The notes under the pieces: model-generated
Told to the model about the DNA's origin: nothing
Databases searched by the model: none
What the model saw: the letters and a program-made list of their open reading frames with translations, nothing else
Program-made: the position numbers and the translations under genes
Assembly (NCBI GenBank): GCA_016717705.1
Contig: JADKFD010000032.1
Span: 19,989 to 83,988 of the forward strand
DNA length: 64,000 bases
Source: Rhodanobacteraceae bacterium
Lineage (GTDB): Bacteria > Pseudomonadota > Gammaproteobacteria > Xanthomonadales > SZUA-5
Direction of reading: 5' to 3'
In this document: piece after piece, positions 61,385 through 64,000 of the stretch
How the letters are laid out: each line of letters begins with the position of its first letter
Position numbering within the stretch: the stretch's first letter is position 1

Positions 61385-64000
61385 ATGTACCCAGTCTTGC
61401 GCCATTGGTTTTCGTTTGCGGTCCTGTTGTTCGCTGCAGCTTGTTGCAGCGATGCGACTGCCAGTCGGTCGCCCGACAGCGTCTGGAACGACATCCCCGA
61501 GACCGCGATCGCGCGCTCGGCGCAAGATCGGCAGATCGTTCCGCTGCATTACCGCACGCTGGAACTCGATCGCGAGCAACTCGCTGACGTGTTGGCGCAG
61601 GCACCACTGGAAAGCGTGGTGCCGGCAAGTCGCAGCCTGGTGCGCTTGAGCCTGCCGCTGGCCGATGGCCGTTTCGGCGAATTCCAGATCGTCGAGTCGC
61701 CGATCATGCAGCCGGGCCTCGCGGCCAAGTTTCCCGAGATCAGGACCTACCTGGGACAAGGCATCGACGATCGCACGGCGACCTTGCGTTTCGATGTGAC
61801 GCCCACCGGCTTCCATGGCCAGATCATCTCCTGGGAGGGCACCACCTTCATCGACCCGTTCCAACCCGGCGACACCCAGCACTACATCAGTTACCGCAAG
61901 CGCGATGCCCAGGAAGTCGGCCAGCGTCTGGTGTGCGAAGTGACCGGCCAGGAACTGCCGAAGGACGCGCCGAATTTCCAGCGCAAGGGCGTGGCGGTCG
62001 ACGTCTCCTCAGGTACCAATCTGCGCACCTATCGCCTTGCGGTCGCCGCTACCGGCGAATACACGGCTTTCCACGGCGGCACCGTCGCACTCGGGCTGGC
62101 AGCGATCGTCACCACGATCAATCGGGTCACCGGCATCTACGAGCGCGAAGTGGCGGTGCGCCTGGTGCTGGTCGCCAACAACAATCTGCTGGTCTACACC
62201 AATGCGGCGACCGACCCATACGCCAACACCAGTGGCGACCTGACCGCCAACCAGAACAACATCACCACGGTCATCGGTACTGCCAATTTCGACATCGGCC
62301 ATCTGGTCGGCACTGGGGGCGGCGGCGTTGCCGGCCTCGGCGTGGTCTGCAATGCCGGCAACAAGGCGCGCGGTCTGACCGGCTCCGGGTCACCGGTAGG
62401 CGATCCTTTCGACGTCGATTATGTCGCGCACGAAATGGGACACCAGTTTTCCGGAAACCACACGTTCAACAGCAACGCCGGCGCTTGCAATGGCAATCGC
62501 AATGCGTCGACCGCCTATGAAGTGGGCAGCGGCATCACCATCCAGGGCTATGCCGGCATCTGTGGCGCCGACGATGTCCAACCCAACAGCAGCGACTACT
62601 TCCACCGCGTCAGCCTGGACGAGATTCTGGCGTTCACGACTAATGCCCTATCCGGCGCTAGTTGCGGCACGCAGACGGGCACCGGCAATTCGCCGCCGAC
62701 GGTCAGCACCAACGCCGGTCACACCATTCCCGCGCGAACGCCATTTGCCTTGACCGCTTTTGGCAGCGATCCCAACGGCGACACGCTGACCTACCTCTGG
62801 GAGCAATTCAATCTCGGCGCGAGCAACCCGACGCCCGGCGTGCTGGTCGATAACGGCTCCAGTCCGATTTTCCGTAACTACAACCCGACCACCAGCCCCA
62901 CGCGCACTTTTCCGGCGCTCGCCAGCATTCTGAGTGGTGCCAACGGCTCGACCTGGGAACTGCTGCCGACCACCACGCGCACGCTGAACTTCCGGGTGAC
63001 CGCGCGCGACAACCGCGCCGGTGGTGGTGGTACCAATGAATCCTTGGCGACGCTGTCAGTGGTAAACACCGGCACGGCATTTGCGGTGACCGCGCCGAAC
63101 ACCCCTGTGATCTGGGACGATGCGCTGCCGCAGACGGTAACCTGGAATGTTGCCGGCACCACCGCAAATGGTATCAATACCCAAACGGTGCGCATCAGCA
63201 TGTCGCTCGATGGTGGCAGCACCTTTCCGTTGACGCTGGCGACCAACGTTCCCAACAACGGCTCCTCTACGGTGACCCTGAGCGGCGCCACGCCTACCAC
63301 GCAAGCGCGCATCAAGGTCGAGGCCGAGAACAACGTCTACTTCGACATCTCCAACGTCAATTTCACCATCACCGGCAGCGGCGCGGGCGCCGGTGTCTTC
63401 GTCCAGAGCGGCGGCACGACTACAGCCACTGAGGGCGGCGCGGGCGACAGCTACACCCTGGCGCTGAGCGCGGCGCCATCAGCGAACGTCACGGTGACGG
63501 TGACACCCGATGCCCAGCTGACGACCAGTCCACCGACACTGACCTTCACTACCGTGAATTGGGCGACGCCGCAGACGGTAACCGTGAATGCCGTCGACGA
63601 CGCCCAATTCGAAGGAAACCACATTGGCACAATCACCCATGTTGCCAATGGCGGTGGGTTCAGCAACGCTAATCTCGGCAATATTTCGGTTACGATAAGT
63701 GACAACGATCCGAATCTGGGTCTATTCGGCTCGCAGATAGTCTCAGGAAACAGCATCATTGAGCCCAATGAGTGCAACCTGATCAATTTGACACTGACCA
63801 ACACTGGCAGCGGGACAGCAAATGCCGTCAGTGCGGTACTTTCGACGACCACACCGAACGTCACTGTCACTCAACCGAATTCGACGTTTGTCGCCATTCC
63901 GGTCGGCCACAGCAACACTTCACAGACTCCATTTCAGATCAGCACGGGCGCCGGGCTGGTGTGTCTTTCGAACATCAATCTGACCTTGACTGTCAGTTAC
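61385..64000 (+). CDS. Reprolysin-type (M12B) metalloprotease, 3' end missing
   Basis: At least 872 residues are read without a stop to the window edge. The start at 61385 has AGGAAA 4 bases upstream. A signal peptide (WFSFAVLLFAAACCSDA) opens it; the Cys residues near its end could be a lipobox. A prodomain-like stretch follows. The catalytic HExxHxxGxxH motif is HEMGHQFSGNH (His349, Glu350, His353, His359), the metzincin type. Later come Ig-like and calx-beta-like units (about 470 onward), including GGAGDSYTLALSAAPSANV and a TVNWATPQTVTVNAVDDA phrase. The protein is probably secreted. Its C-terminus, and any NGFE tail, are outside the window. Confidence 0.8.
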   Translation, partial: MYPVLRHWFSFAVLLFAAACCSDATASRSPDSVWNDIPETAIARSAQDRQIVPLHYRTLELDREQLADVLAQAPLESVVPASRSLVRLSLPLADGRFGEFQIVESPIMQPGLAAKFPEIRTYLGQGIDDRTATLRFDVTPTGFHGQIISWEGTTFIDPFQPGDTQHYISYRKRDAQEVGQRLVCEVTGQELPKDAPNFQRKGVAVDVSSGTNLRTYRLAVAATGEYTAFHGGTVALGLAAIVTTINRVTGIYEREVAVRLVLVANNNLLVYTNAATDPYANTSGDLTANQNNITTVIGTANFDIGHLVGTGGGGVAGLGVVCNAGNKARGLTGSGSPVGDPFDVDYVAHEMGHQFSGNHTFNSNAGACNGNRNASTAYEVGSGITIQGYAGICGADDVQPNSSDYFHRVSLDEILAFTTNALSGASCGTQTGTGNSPPTVSTNAGHTIPARTPFALTAFGSDPNGDTLTYLWEQFNLGASNPTPGVLVDNGSSPIFRNYNPTTSPTRTFPALASILSGANGSTWELLPTTTRTLNFRVTARDNRAGGGGTNESLATLSVVNTGTAFAVTAPNTPVIWDDALPQTVTWNVAGTTANGINTQTVRISMSLDGGSTFPLTLATNVPNNGSSTVTLSGATPTTQARIKVEAENNVYFDISNVNFTITGSGAGAGVFVQSGGTTTATEGGAGDSYTLALSAAPSANVTVTVTPDAQLTTSPPTLTFTTVNWATPQTVTVNAVDDAQFEGNHIGTITHVANGGGFSNANLGNISVTISDNDPNLGLFGSQIVSGNSIIEPNECNLINLTLTNTGSGTANAVSAVLSTTTPNVTVTQPNSTFVAIPVGHSNTSQTPFQISTGAGLVCLSNINLTLTVSY

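Overview
The window is GC-rich, densely packed, two-strand bacterial chromosome. It looks like a gammaproteobacterium of the Xanthomonadales/Lysobacterales, probably near Rhodanobacteraceae. The main evidence is the block sdhCDAB-sdhE-ygfX-lolC-lolD-comEC-exbB-exbD-msbA-lpxK, which matches my memory of the Xanthomonas order. The rluB-scpB-scpA-yciO block, several secreted proteins ending in FxNGFE, and many dispersed palindromic repeats fit the same group. No rRNA, tRNA, insertion sequence, integrase or CRISPR array was recognised.

Layout. 1-2420: the end of a caspase-like protease, a DUF1249 protein, a CsgG-like protein, a terminator and paired repeats. 2528-6489 (minus): rluB, scpB, scpA and yciO. 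6652-8446 (plus): bolA, a lipoprotein prolyl isomerase and a methyltransferase. 8493-10239 (minus): a PhnD-like binding protein and ygfZ. 10463-23519 (plus): succinate dehydrogenase with its assembly factor, lipoprotein export (LolCD), DNA uptake (ComEC), ExbBD, and lipid A transport and synthesis (MsbA, LpxK). 23804-31505 (minus): a repeat-bearing metalloprotease, a complete fumarate reductase operon frdABCD with an FNR-like box upstream, and a small secreted protein. 31658-37836 (plus): msrA, carA, an inserted four-helix-bundle element, carB and greA. 37997-45526: a lipoprotein, a GGDEF/EAL protein, yggT, proC, a small beta-barrel and an AraC regulator. 45787-48908 (plus): alkane monooxygenase alkB and a PP2C response regulator with a STAS partner. 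49011-61159: a c-type cytochrome beta-propeller protein, a PhyH dioxygenase, a NYN/LOTUS protein, glgA-glgC, a secreted protein with a hydrophobic tail, a YbcJ-like protein and a propeller protein. 61385-64000: a reprolysin-type metalloprotease that runs off the window.

How the genes fit together. The core is central metabolism and envelope building: aerobic SDH beside oxygen-responsive FRD, lipid A and lipoprotein export, glycogen synthesis, and carbamoyl phosphate synthesis. Around it lie large secreted proteins, four of which end in the same short tail. The strongest candidates for something new are that C-terminal tail, a 75-base REPIN-like repeat family with one copy inside the ygfX reading frame, and a 435-base element with terminal inverted repeats that sits between carA and carB and rewrites the CarA C-terminus.

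Sequence quality is uneven. There are probable frameshifts in sdhA (two), alkB, ygfZ, the four-helix-bundle gene and perhaps rluB. Two long poly-G tracts (39758-39890 and 43441-43545) look artificial. These frameshifts are therefore read as likely sequencing errors until checked.
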